From: CAIZQW01 sp942493055
GTDB taxonomy: Bacteria; Verrucomicrobiota; Kiritimatiellia; RFP12; UBA1067
Length of the DNA: 64,000 nucleotides
Direction of reading: 5' to 3'
Assembly (NCBI GenBank): GCA_942493055.1
Contig: OW818680.1
Coordinates: forward strand, 4,526,001 to 4,590,000
Shown: positions 25,044 through 33,660 of the stretch, in pieces
Numbering within the stretch: position 1 is the stretch's first letter
How the letters are laid out: the number at the start of each line of letters is the position of its first letter
Notes under the pieces: generated by a model
Told to the model about the DNA's origin: nothing
What the model saw: only the letters and a program-made list of their open reading frames with translations
Database searches by the model: none
Translations under genes and position numbers: made by a program

Positions 25044-27458
25044 ATGAAGAGATTACTGATCCTCGCGCTGGGACTGACGTGTTCAGGCGCAACCCTGCAT
25101 GCGGCCACAATCCCGCTGAACCTGCCCAGGCCTGACGGCCAGCCGGGCAATCCGAAGAAGCCAGTCAAGGTCTACATCCTGGCAGGGCAGTCCAACATGG
25201 TGGGCATGGGCGACATCAGCGGCGCGAAAGCCCGCTATCCGACCGTCTACCTCTCGGCTGATCCCGCGCTGATCCCGGGCGTCATACCGGTCGGCACCAT
25301 CGATAACGGGAAGGCCGTGGACTTTGTACCAGTGGCCCGCCATGGACTCTTCGAGGCCAAGGCCTCCCTCTATGATGATCCGGCCAAGCCGCCGCTCAAG
25401 ACGATCCCTGTGGCCTTGGGGACGGTCACGGAAAAGCTTCCTGCCACGGAGGGGACGCAGAGTGTCGGGGTCACCGCGCTGCTGGAGGTGCCTGAAACAG
25501 GGCTCTATACCGTACACGCGGGCTTTGAGGCGAGCACCCATGCGGTTGTCACCTTGGACAACAAGGAGGTCTACCGCAAGGAGCTCAACGGCCAGCCAGC
25601 CTTCACGAAGATCGCTCTCGAAACAGGCAAGCGCTACCCGCTGGCCATCCGCTACTTCAAGAGCGGCTCAGCGGCGTTCTGGCTTCAGCAGGTGGACATC
25701 GAGGGCCGCGGCGATCTTGAGCTGTTGACGAAGAAGGAGAAGAAGTTCCAGTACCTGCTGGACGACACGGGCAAATGGAGTGTACGCAATGACGTTTACT
25801 TCCAGGAGGCGCGCCTGACACCCGAGGGGAAGGGTGCGCCAATGAGCGCCGAGTCTAACAAGCGTTGCCTGCCGAAGTGCAACTCGATCGGCCCCGAGGT
25901 GGGCTTCGGGTATGTGATGGGCGATTTCCACGATGAACAGGTGCTGCTGATCAAGACAGCCCAGGGCAATCGCTCCTTGGGCTTCGACTTCCGTCCGCCC
26001 TTGAGCGGACGCACGGATGCGCCGGGCGCCGAAAAGTACGAGGGGTATGAATATCGCGCCATGGTCGAAGGCGTGCGCAAGACGCTCGCCACGATTGACA
26101 AGGTCGTGCCCGGCTACCAAGGCCAGGGTTACGAGATGGCCGGCTTCTGCTGGTTCCAGGGCCACAAGGACAGTGGCGCGGCGAAAGAGGAGTACGAGAA
26201 ACATCTCGTAAACTTGATTAATGATTTACGCAAGGAATTCAAAGCGCCGAAGATGCCTGCAGTCGTGGCCACGGTCGGCTTCCATGGCTACAGGATCGTG
26301 GAAGGCCCATGGAAGGGCATCTGGGAGGCGCAGATGGCGGTCGGCGATCCCAAGCAGCATCCGGAGTTCGCCGGTACGGTGGCCTCTGTGGACACCCGCG
26401 ACTTCTGGCGCGAGATCGAAGAGTCACCAAGAAACCAGGACTACCACTACAACCGCAATCCTGAGACCTACCTGCTGGTGGGCGAGGCGATGGGGCGCGC
26501 AATGGTGCGTCTGCTCGGCGGCGAAGCTGAGGCGATTCCGAAGACCGACCGCGAAGCCCGCACAGCCGTGCGCGCGGCTGCTGAGGCAGCAGAGGCTGCA
26601 AAGCCGGCACCCACAGCCGAGCAGAAGGCAGCTTCGCTGATCGCCCTTAAGCCGATCATTCTAGACGGTGCGCTGGTCACTTACGTGAGCAACCCTCGGA
26701 ATCTGGAGTCGTTGCAACTGGCGCTCAAGGGGACAAAGCCCGCAAAGATGCCGACGCATCTGGAGGATACGCTCGACGAGGTGGCGGACTATTATCGCAC
26801 GATCGGCGTTCAGGAGTACGATTGGAAGCCGTTTGGCGGAGCGATGAAAGAGGCCTCTTGGGAGTACTATGGCTTCGACCTGGCAGGAACGCAGGCCAAA
26901 ACCAACGGGATCAAGGACCTGAAGCAGCTAGCCCCTGCCGGCATGGAGAACTGGTCCGCGCCGGACTTCGATTCAAAGAAGGCGGGCTGGAAGAGCGGCG
27001 TGGCGCCGTTCGGCGTTGAGAAAGACGCGAACGTCTATCCTGAGTGGTATGGCCCCAGCAAGCGCACGCCTCCGAAAACAGTGTGCGAGAATGACGTGCT
27101 GCTGCTGCGCCAGAGTTTCGAGCTGCCACCGCTTAAGGAGGGCTGCCGCTACCGCATCCGGGTCTACGGCAGTGTCCATTCCAATTCGGGAGAAGGGTAC
27201 GCGATCTACGTCAACGGCGAGCTGCTGGCGGAGTCCAAAGCTGGCGTCACGGCCTGGCGAAGAGAGGGCGCTAAGCCCAGGGGCGGCCATGTCAGTCCTG
27301 AATTCAGAGGTGAATTCAAAGGTGGCAAGGTGACGATCGCCGTAGCCAACTTCCCGATGAACAACAGGCGGGAAGATGGTTTCATCCCTGCCCGTGCGCC
27401 GCTGAGCGTCTGGATGGAAGAGATGAAAGTCCCGCCGCTCGGGGACCGGAAGCAGTAG
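25044..27458 (+). CDS. Secreted SGNH esterase with PA14-like insert and C-terminal beta-sandwich
   Basis: 804 residues from ATG 25044; signal peptide MKRLLILALGLTCSGATLHA. VKVYILAGQSNMVGMGDISG holds the catalytic Ser at about residue 50. An inserted domain (about 125-235) with TGLYTVHAGFEASTHAVVTL and YPLAIRYFKSGSAAFWLQQ reads as PA14-like, a carbohydrate-binding fold. The SGNH domain then resumes with KTAQGNRSLGFDF and EMAGFCWFQGHKDSG, and DYHYNRNPETYLLVGEAMG carries the His. After a low-complexity Ala-rich linker (about 510-530) there is a second beta-rich domain (RIRVYGSVHSNSGEGYAIYVNGELL). This is a multimodular deacetylase likely to act on polymeric substrate. It is a paralog of the preceding gene but more than twice as long. 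Confidence 0.83.
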   Translation: MKRLLILALGLTCSGATLHAATIPLNLPRPDGQPGNPKKPVKVYILAGQSNMVGMGDISGAKARYPTVYLSADPALIPGVIPVGTIDNGKAVDFVPVARHGLFEAKASLYDDPAKPPLKTIPVALGTVTEKLPATEGTQSVGVTALLEVPETGLYTVHAGFEASTHAVVTLDNKEVYRKELNGQPAFTKIALETGKRYPLAIRYFKSGSAAFWLQQVDIEGRGDLELLTKKEKKFQYLLDDTGKWSVRNDVYFQEARLTPEGKGAPMSAESNKRCLPKCNSIGPEVGFGYVMGDFHDEQVLLIKTAQGNRSLGFDFRPPLSGRTDAPGAEKYEGYEYRAMVEGVRKTLATIDKVVPGYQGQGYEMAGFCWFQGHKDSGAAKEEYEKHLVNLINDLRKEFKAPKMPAVVATVGFHGYRIVEGPWKGIWEAQMAVGDPKQHPEFAGTVASVDTRDFWREIEESPRNQDYHYNRNPETYLLVGEAMGRAMVRLLGGEAEAIPKTDREARTAVRAAAEAAEAAKPAPTAEQKAASLIALKPIILDGALVTYVSNPRNLESLQLALKGTKPAKMPTHLEDTLDEVADYYRTIGVQEYDWKPFGGAMKEASWEYYGFDLAGTQAKTNGIKDLKQLAPAGMENWSAPDFDSKKAGWKSGVAPFGVEKDANVYPEWYGPSKRTPPKTVCENDVLLLRQSFELPPLKEGCRYRIRVYGSVHSNSGEGYAIYVNGELLAESKAGVTAWRREGAKPRGGHVSPEFRGEFKGGKVTIAVANFPMNNRREDGFIPARAPLSVWMEEMKVPPLGDRKQ

Positions 27459-27538
27459 GCAGTTAACAGTAGCAGTAAGCAGTGGGCAGTGGTTCAGGCA
27501 GATCTGACAGATCCGTCCGATCAGTCTGATCTGTCCCG
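27450..27538 (+). repeat. Short tandem repeats (AGGCAGT/AGCAGT family and a GATCTGA family)
   Basis: GCAGT units at about 27450-27492 begin in the last codons of the preceding gene, followed by CAGATCTGACAGATCCG and GATCAGTCTGATCTGTC at about 27499-27536, a loose palindrome. The first family recurs at 36112-36142 and inside genes at 45477-45503 and 53575-53612. Confidence 0.6.
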
Positions 27539-27569
27539 TTGCATCACTGCCAAGCAGGAGAGCACGACG

Positions 27570-28754
27570 ATGAAGAAGAGCACACACATCCTCACAGCGT
27601 TTAGCGTTCTTACTGCAGCGTTGGCTGTTCTGGCTGCAGAGGAGAAGCCCGCTGCAAAGCCGGCGTCAGCCATTGAGCCTGGCGCACCCGTCTCCGCACC
27701 AGAGATCAAAGCCTACTGCCTTGATTTCAACTGGGCGGCGACAGGCCGTAAGCGCAAGCCCTTTGCAACGCCGGGGAATTGGGCCAGCGCTGATCCCGCC
27801 AAGCACGTGGCCTGGTACAAGGCGATGGGCGCGAATGTCATCCAGACCTTCTGCATCTCCTGCAACGGTTACGCCTGGTACAAGAACGGTTTCGTTCCAG
27901 AGCAGCCGAAACTCAAGTACGACTTTCTGCCCGAGGTGGTGAAGCTCGGCCACAAGGAGGGCATGCTGGTCTTCGGCTACTTCTGTATCGCCTCCAATCC
28001 AAAATGGGGAACCGACCATCCCGACCTCAGCTACGGCACGCCCACCACCTATCACATCCCGTACACGGACGAGTATCTGGCCTACCTCTCGTCCTCGATC
28101 AGTGATGCGGTCAAGAAGACCGGCATTGACGGCTTCATGATCGACTGGGTCTGGATGCCGAATCGCGCCTCCACCACAAACCAATGGCTGGCGTGCGAGA
28201 AGAAGCTCTACACGCAGCTCATGAGCGAGCCATTCCCAGGCGAAGACAAATTGACAAAGGAGCAGGATCTCGCCTACAGCCGCAAGGCCATTGACCGCTG
28301 CTGGAAGGCCATCCGCAAAGCTGCCAAGGAGGCCAATCCCAACTGCATCATCTGGCTGACGAGCAACAACACAACCCATCCGCATGTCGTGAATTCAGAC
28401 ATGTACAAGGAGTCTGACTGGCTGATGAACGAGTCCGGTGACAAGAAGCGCGTCGATGCTGTCAGGAGCATGGTGGGGCCGCACACGCGCCTCATCACCT
28501 GTCTGGCACGCTGGAATGGGCAGGACGCCACCCAGGTTGTGCCTGAGGCGCTCCAGGCGGGCATCGGGCTCTACGGCTTCACCGTGCCGCGCACAGGCGA
28601 TGGCCTTGTGCCGCTCGACCCAATCCTGTCGCGTCCGGTGAGCGAGTTAAAGGGCGACGACCGCAACATCGCCGTGCTGGCGCGCGCGTATCATGGCGCT
28701 TCGATTGAATCTGTCCGGAATGACAAGGGCGAGTATGTCGAGCCCGTGAAATAG
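27570..28754 (+). CDS. Secreted TIM-barrel-type putative glycoside hydrolase
   Basis: About 394 residues from ATG 27570, with CAGGAGAG upstream; the in-frame GTG at 27489 would start inside the repeat cluster. Signal peptide MKKSTHILTAFSVLTAALAVLAAE. The body has the strand-helix rhythm of a (beta/alpha)8 barrel: GANVIQTFCISCNGYAWY, EGMLVFGYFCIAS, GIDGFMIDWVWMPN (an Asp at a strand end, candidate nucleophile or ligand), PNCIIWLTSNN, and GIGLYGFTVPRTGDG. The style resembles GH29 or related putative-glycosidase families, but I cannot fix a family. No general acid is assignable by eye. It follows the deacetylases and probably acts on the same glycan. Confidence 0.6.
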   Translation: MKKSTHILTAFSVLTAALAVLAAEEKPAAKPASAIEPGAPVSAPEIKAYCLDFNWAATGRKRKPFATPGNWASADPAKHVAWYKAMGANVIQTFCISCNGYAWYKNGFVPEQPKLKYDFLPEVVKLGHKEGMLVFGYFCIASNPKWGTDHPDLSYGTPTTYHIPYTDEYLAYLSSSISDAVKKTGIDGFMIDWVWMPNRASTTNQWLACEKKLYTQLMSEPFPGEDKLTKEQDLAYSRKAIDRCWKAIRKAAKEANPNCIIWLTSNNTTHPHVVNSDMYKESDWLMNESGDKKRVDAVRSMVGPHTRLITCLARWNGQDATQVVPEALQAGIGLYGFTVPRTGDGLVPLDPILSRPVSELKGDDRNIAVLARAYHGASIESVRNDKGEYVEPVK

Positions 28755-28782
28755 GGAGCGCGGGCAGGGAGGATTCGTGAGC

Positions 28783-31700
28783 ATGAATGAGGGGATAAAT
28801 TTCAGAAATGTGCGGGGCCTTGCGCTGGCCCTCTGCATGCTCTGGAGTGGCTCGACCGTTCACGCCGCAACCACACTGCCAGGCGGCATGCAAGCGCCCA
28901 CCCTCTGGCTGGATGCGGCGCAACTCACAGGCCTGACCAACGGCGCCACAGTGACTGCGTGGACTGACCTGTCGGGCAACAACAACCACGCCACCCTGGA
29001 TCAGGGAACACCCACGTACCAGGTACGCGTGATCAACGGCAAGCCCGTGGTGCGCTTCCCTGCTGCTCAAGCCTCCTTCAATTTTTCGCGCATCGAAAAT
29101 ATACGGACTGTCTTCTGGGTGGTCAAAGAGGGCGTGAGCCCATCAGATCTGTCCTTTCTTCTGGGGGACACCGACTCGTACGATTTTCATCGAGGGGATA
29201 ACGGCAACCTGTGGAGCGCACAGAACACACATGCGTCTGTCCTGAAGGGAACAACACGGCTGATGGGCGCGCAGGTGAATGGCACAGCAACCGCGCTGCC
29301 AGAGGGGGAGTTCCAGTTGATCACGCTGGTCACAGCCGACACGGTGCAGGCGAATACGATCTCCGCGGATCGCAGTCACGGGCGCACATGGGTAGGGGAC
29401 ATCGCCGAGGTCTTAATCTACTCGCATGCGTTGACAACGGAAGAGCAAAACAGCGTCGGACAATACCTCGCGACCAAGTATGGCTTGGTGACACATTATA
29501 CGCCGGCGACGATTCTTAGCTTCGGGACCAACGTGGTTGGTAGCCGTGCTGTCATCGGCTTGCCAGTGGGTGGCAAGGCCGCCATCGAATGGACCGTGCC
29601 CTTCGAGACAGTCCTGACGAGCCTCGCACCAGTCTTCTTGCTCTCTTCCGGGACGTGCACTCGAAAAAGCGGCTGTGTCCCCAGTCCGAACTTCACTGCC
29701 GGGCCAATGCCCTATACCGTCATGGCTGGCGGCATCACCAATGTCTATGTTGTGACAGTCACTAAAGCACCGCCGAGCACGGCCTGTGACGTGACGTCAT
29801 TCAATGCTAACTTCGTAGGAAGCCGTTCCTCCATCTTCGCCATGAGCGACACTGCGGGCAAGGTGGTCGTGAATGTTCCCGTGGGCACGACAGAGGGGCA
29901 ATTGGCGGGCCTCACGCCCACACTCACGCTTTCTCGTTTGGCCACCTGCACGCTCCCCAGTCCAGCCTTAAAATTCGACGCGCCGATGCATTACATCGCC
30001 AGGGCGCAGGATGGCAGGAGTGCCAAGGACTATGCAGTGACCGTGACGACCAACGGGTCAGCCTGCCGCCTGTTCGTCGTGAAAACAACGACCAATGGCT
30101 TGACGGCTGCCGACTACGACTACTTGAGTCTGATTCCCGTGTCAAAACACGTCAACAACGGGGTGCCCGCTCTCTTCACCGTCGCTTCTACGAATGACTT
30201 CGCCACCAATGTCTATCTGCAGGACTATCTGCGCCGATACCACCCGACGCTGATCAATACCATCAATTTCACTGCAACGATCCCGAATGTCGCGAGTAGC
30301 CCAATCACGTCGCGTGGAAGCGTTGAACTGTCTGTCTATATGGCCACAAACAACTGGGCGTCTTCTAAAGATGTGGTGCTCGTAAGCGACGCGATCAACA
30401 GCAAGAACTATCCGAATGTGCTGCAGGCCTCGGCCTTGGCCTCCGCCCTGGATGCGCCCCTGATCTATTATAATTCCAATGCAACAAAGCAAGCGCTGAT
30501 TCAAAAGGCCGTCGCCACACTGGGTGCAAGAGAGGTGATCTATGTCAATGCCGAAAGGACCAAGCCCGCCTTGACCACGCTCGTGCTGTCGAACCCGGAG
30601 ACGATTGTGAAGTATCTGGCCGGAAAAAATATCAAGGTGGATTATTTCGCCGCGACGAATCCGAAGGATCTGAAGCTGCTCTCTGGCTCCAAGCTCTCCC
30701 TGGTCGCTCCCTTTATTGCCGCGAGACGGAACGGGATCGTTGTTCCAATCACCTCCTATGCGCCCAACACAAAAGAGCTTTTCCACTACACAGGGTATGA
30801 GCCTATCAGCAACGAGCTTCGGCAGCTGTATCAAGCCCTTGGCAGATACCCTGATTATCTGGCGTTGGTGGGGAACACGGCCAGCATTCCTTTCAGTTAC
30901 AGTGCACCCAATGAAGTAGCAGGCTCTCTCGAGAACGCACCGACTGATTTGGACTATGCGGAAGCTGATGAGGACCGATTTCCTGACATCGCCATCGGAC
31001 GGATCATGGCCTACAACATCTTTGACGCCACGTTGTATGCCTGCAGGATTTCAACCTACGAGGAGCTGTTTGACGGAGTCTGGGAAAGGGACCTTTTAGG
31101 CAGGGGCAAGGACCCCATGTTCAGTAATTATGGTTTTGAGTTCAAGGAGTTTTTGTACAGGGACGTGACGCGGAACAAACCTTTCGACGCCGCCATTTAT
31201 TTGCATGGTGAGCACTCGGCCCAGTCACTCCTTGGCGGGTCTTTTGATACGGGTTCGCGTCATGTGCTCGCTCCCATGGTCATCCACTCGACCGGCTGTG
31301 CCGCGGCCGCCATTGATTTTGAAACAGTCAATGATGGCGTCCAGCCTCCTGTGATGGGCGCCGGCGAGTTGATTGTGGTCAACACCTTAGTCAGACTGGG
31401 TGCTGTGGCTTTTCTTGGAAGTCCCCGGCTCTGTTGCGGCAATGAGGCGGCTATGAGAGGGGAGTTCCAAGCTGCGATGCTCAAGGGGGAGCCTCTCGGA
31501 CGTTGCTACTTGAAGGGCGTGACAGCGAACTCGTTGAATCCGGACGATGCCTGGCGTATGGACCTTCGACGGAACTGGATCTTGCTGGGCGACCCCGCGT
31601 TCAAGCTCAATATTCCGGCGGCTCCAAGAGTCGCGCCCCCGAGCTGCGTGGTGACACATGAGACTCCCACCACGGATATTCTGACCGTGAACGCCGCGGC

Positions 31701-32070
31701 TTTTTCAGACTTCTTCAAGTGGCAAATTCTCCCCGAGCATGTCCAGGAATGGGGCATCACCATCCCGCTTTATATGGTGAACATGCCAGGGCTCTATTTC
31801 TGGGATTGGGGCGGGCAGGAGGGGCCCAACAGGCTCGCGTATATGGTACGGCATACAACGACGCGGCGGGTCGCGCGTGTGGAGCAGATGGGTTCCTGTC
31901 CGGCCAATCTCGGCATGGACACCGAGTGGGGAAGCGGCTGGGCTGTGAATGCCCACCAAGATTCAACGACGGATGTCTTGTGGCATCTTCGCTTGATTGA
32001 CTTTGACTGGAAAGCCGGAGCCGTGGTCAATCAGGTCACCAACATCAGCTTCAGGATTACCTACTTCTAG
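28783..32070 (+). CDS. Secreted LamG-like + gingipain-type (C25) cysteine peptidase
   Basis: About 1095 residues. ATG 28783 lies 10 bases after GGGAGG (28767-28772); GTG 28777 is a near alternative. Signal peptide ends near GSTVHAA. Residues about 35-230 form a concanavalin/LamG-like domain (PTLWLDAAQLTGL, WTDLSGNNNHA, GDIAEVLIYSHALTTEEQ). Two DUF5018-like sandwiches follow (about 235-425). From about 430 on it is caspase-like C25: ALVGNTASIPFSY, DRFPDIAIGRI, AIYLHGEHSAQS (candidate catalytic His), VIHSTGCAAAAIDF (candidate Cys), GAVAFLGSPRLCCG, and NWILLGDPAFKL. A C-terminal beta domain closes it. C25 enzymes are extracellular proteases best known in Bacteroidetes; here no type IX sorting domain is evident, so the export end-point is unclear. 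Confidence 0.75.
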   Translation: MNEGINFRNVRGLALALCMLWSGSTVHAATTLPGGMQAPTLWLDAAQLTGLTNGATVTAWTDLSGNNNHATLDQGTPTYQVRVINGKPVVRFPAAQASFNFSRIENIRTVFWVVKEGVSPSDLSFLLGDTDSYDFHRGDNGNLWSAQNTHASVLKGTTRLMGAQVNGTATALPEGEFQLITLVTADTVQANTISADRSHGRTWVGDIAEVLIYSHALTTEEQNSVGQYLATKYGLVTHYTPATILSFGTNVVGSRAVIGLPVGGKAAIEWTVPFETVLTSLAPVFLLSSGTCTRKSGCVPSPNFTAGPMPYTVMAGGITNVYVVTVTKAPPSTACDVTSFNANFVGSRSSIFAMSDTAGKVVVNVPVGTTEGQLAGLTPTLTLSRLATCTLPSPALKFDAPMHYIARAQDGRSAKDYAVTVTTNGSACRLFVVKTTTNGLTAADYDYLSLIPVSKHVNNGVPALFTVASTNDFATNVYLQDYLRRYHPTLINTINFTATIPNVASSPITSRGSVELSVYMATNNWASSKDVVLVSDAINSKNYPNVLQASALASALDAPLIYYNSNATKQALIQKAVATLGAREVIYVNAERTKPALTTLVLSNPETIVKYLAGKNIKVDYFAATNPKDLKLLSGSKLSLVAPFIAARRNGIVVPITSYAPNTKELFHYTGYEPISNELRQLYQALGRYPDYLALVGNTASIPFSYSAPNEVAGSLENAPTDLDYAEADEDRFPDIAIGRIMAYNIFDATLYACRISTYEELFDGVWERDLLGRGKDPMFSNYGFEFKEFLYRDVTRNKPFDAAIYLHGEHSAQSLLGGSFDTGSRHVLAPMVIHSTGCAAAAIDFETVNDGVQPPVMGAGELIVVNTLVRLGAVAFLGSPRLCCGNEAAMRGEFQAAMLKGEPLGRCYLKGVTANSLNPDDAWRMDLRRNWILLGDPAFKLNIPAAPRVAPPSCVVTHETPTTDILTVNAAAFSDFFKWQILPEHVQEWGITIPLYMVNMPGLYFWDWGGQEGPNRLAYMVRHTTTRRVARVEQMGSCPANLGMDTEWGSGWAVNAHQDSTTDVLWHLRLIDFDWKAGAVVNQVTNISFRITYF

Positions 32071-32565
32071 TTTTGTCCACGAAACACACTAAAATAGATT
32101 AGATGGCGAGAACTTTTTGGAGTGCGGTGACAAGCAGAGACGGAAGGCGAGCGCGGCACCGCTTTATTTTGCCTTCAACTTTTTTTTGACAGGATTAAAA
32201 GGATTTTGAGGATTTGAATGCAAAACAGCAGTCCTGTAAATTCAAAAGGGAATGCTGGAATAGTGGAAGGATGTTCCTGGAGGGACGTGCTCTGTCACGA
32301 CCGCCGCTGGAATCGGCCACGACAGAGCGTGGCCCTCCATTGAGTTGGGAGGGGCACGCGCCTGCGTGCCTGTGGCGCAGAGGCCTGCGCCGCTCCCAAG
32401 AGAGGGCTTCTTCCAATATTCCACCAATCCATTATTCCTTCCCCCATTCTTTGTCACCTCTTTTGTCACCTATCAGAAGTGTTGCTTTTTAAAACCACAC
32501 CTGCGATACTACTACAGTCAATTAAAAAAATTCGATCACTGACCACCTGAGGGGGAAATAGCGCT
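32071..32565 (+). other. Intergenic region with repeats, no gene
   Basis: After 32070 comes a GACAGGATTAAAAGGATTTTGAGGATTT-type tandem run at about 32187-32217 (unit near AGGATTT; full run not quoted), then element E4 (32249-32440), then two TTTGTCACC copies (32450-32470). A GAGGGGGAAAT ribosome-site region precedes the next gene. No open frame with coding character is seen. Confidence 0.6.
32249..32440 (+). repeat. Mosaic nested-palindrome element E4
   Basis: Left arm GGAATGCTGGAATAGTGG (32249-32266). Core 1 at about 32278-32337 has imperfect arms GGAGGGACGTGCTCTGTC and GACAGAGCGTGGCCCTCC. Core 2 at 32347-32397 includes the 25-base stretch shared in inverted orientation with E3. The right arm has ATTCC units (32411-32438). 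Core 1 resembles that of E5, core 2 that of E3, so elements are assembled from interchangeable modules. Confidence 0.7.
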
Positions 32566-33660
32566 ATGAAGAGCACGAAAACATTTGGGGCCATCTGCCT
32601 GTTAGCCGGATGGGTGATTGCTGCCTCCGGAGCAGGGGCTGCCGAACTCAAGAAGCCGCTCAAGGTCTATATCCTGGCCGGGCAGTCCAACATGGAGGGC
32701 CACGCCGCTGTCCGCACATTCGATCATATCGGCATGGACCCGGCGACGGCGCCCATGCTCAAGGAGATGCGCAATGCAGACGGGACAACGCGCGTGTGCG
32801 ACAAGGTATGGATCTCCTACTTGACCGGGGGCAAAGAGGGCAACATTGTGAGGCAGGGGCAGTTGACCGCTGAGTTCGGCTCTCAGGGGAAAGAGCCCAA
32901 GATCGGCCCTGAGTTCACCTTCGGCATCTATCTGCAGAAGCAGCTCAACGAACCGATCCTGTTGATCAAGACCGCCTGGGGCGGGAAGAGTTTGTACGGG
33001 GACTTCCTTCCGCCCAGCGGCGCAAAGAAGAGCGGCAAGGAGACAGGCGAATACTATCGATTGATGGTCGAGCATGTAAAGAGCGTGCTCAAGGACATCA
33101 AGAAGGTTTATCCGGGCTATGATCCCGACCAGAAATACGAGCTCGCGGGCTTTGTCTGGTTCCAGGGCTGGAATGACATGGTGAACGGGGGCGTCTACCC
33201 GAATCGCGAAAAGCCCGGCGGTTATGATCTCTACAGCGAGCTGCTCGCAGCGCTCATCCGCGATGTGCGCAAGGACCTTGATGCCCCGAAGATGCATGTC
33301 GTGATCGGCGTGATGGGCGTCGGAGGACCCACAGCTCTGTATAGCTCTCCACGATACAAAGGCGTGCATCAGCATTTCCGTGACGCCATGGCCGCGCCTG
33401 CATCCCTGCCGGAGTTCAAGGGGAATGTCACGGCGGTCTTGACAGAGAAGTATTGGGACAGCGAATTGGCCGGCATTGACGAGCGGATGGGGAGCAAGGC
33501 CGATAAGGAGAAAGTCACCGAGCGCGAGCTCGAAATACTGAAGAAGGGCAAATCCAATCAGGGCTATCACTACCTGGGATCCTCCAAGATCCTCGGACAG
33601 ATCGGCAAGGCCTTTGCCGAAGCCATGGCTGAAGCAACACAAAAAGAGGATAAAAAATGA
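32566..33660 (+). CDS. Secreted SGNH esterase (sialate O-acetylesterase family)
   Basis: 364 residues from ATG 32566; signal peptide MKSTKTFGAICLLAGWVIAA to GAGAAE. LKVYILAGQSNMEGHA contains the nucleophile. KTAWGGKSLYGDFLPP supplies the oxyanion region, AGFVWFQGWNDM the block with Gln, and QGYHYLGSSKILGQIGKAF the His. It is the fourth SGNH gene of the region and the one most like the plant/bacterial DUF303 acetyl-xylan esterase type. The next start overlaps its stop (ATGA), which indicates coupling with the DUF6288 protein. Confidence 0.87.
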   Translation: MKSTKTFGAICLLAGWVIAASGAGAAELKKPLKVYILAGQSNMEGHAAVRTFDHIGMDPATAPMLKEMRNADGTTRVCDKVWISYLTGGKEGNIVRQGQLTAEFGSQGKEPKIGPEFTFGIYLQKQLNEPILLIKTAWGGKSLYGDFLPPSGAKKSGKETGEYYRLMVEHVKSVLKDIKKVYPGYDPDQKYELAGFVWFQGWNDMVNGGVYPNREKPGGYDLYSELLAALIRDVRKDLDAPKMHVVIGVMGVGGPTALYSSPRYKGVHQHFRDAMAAPASLPEFKGNVTAVLTEKYWDSELAGIDERMGSKADKEKVTERELEILKKGKSNQGYHYLGSSKILGQIGKAFAEAMAEATQKEDKK

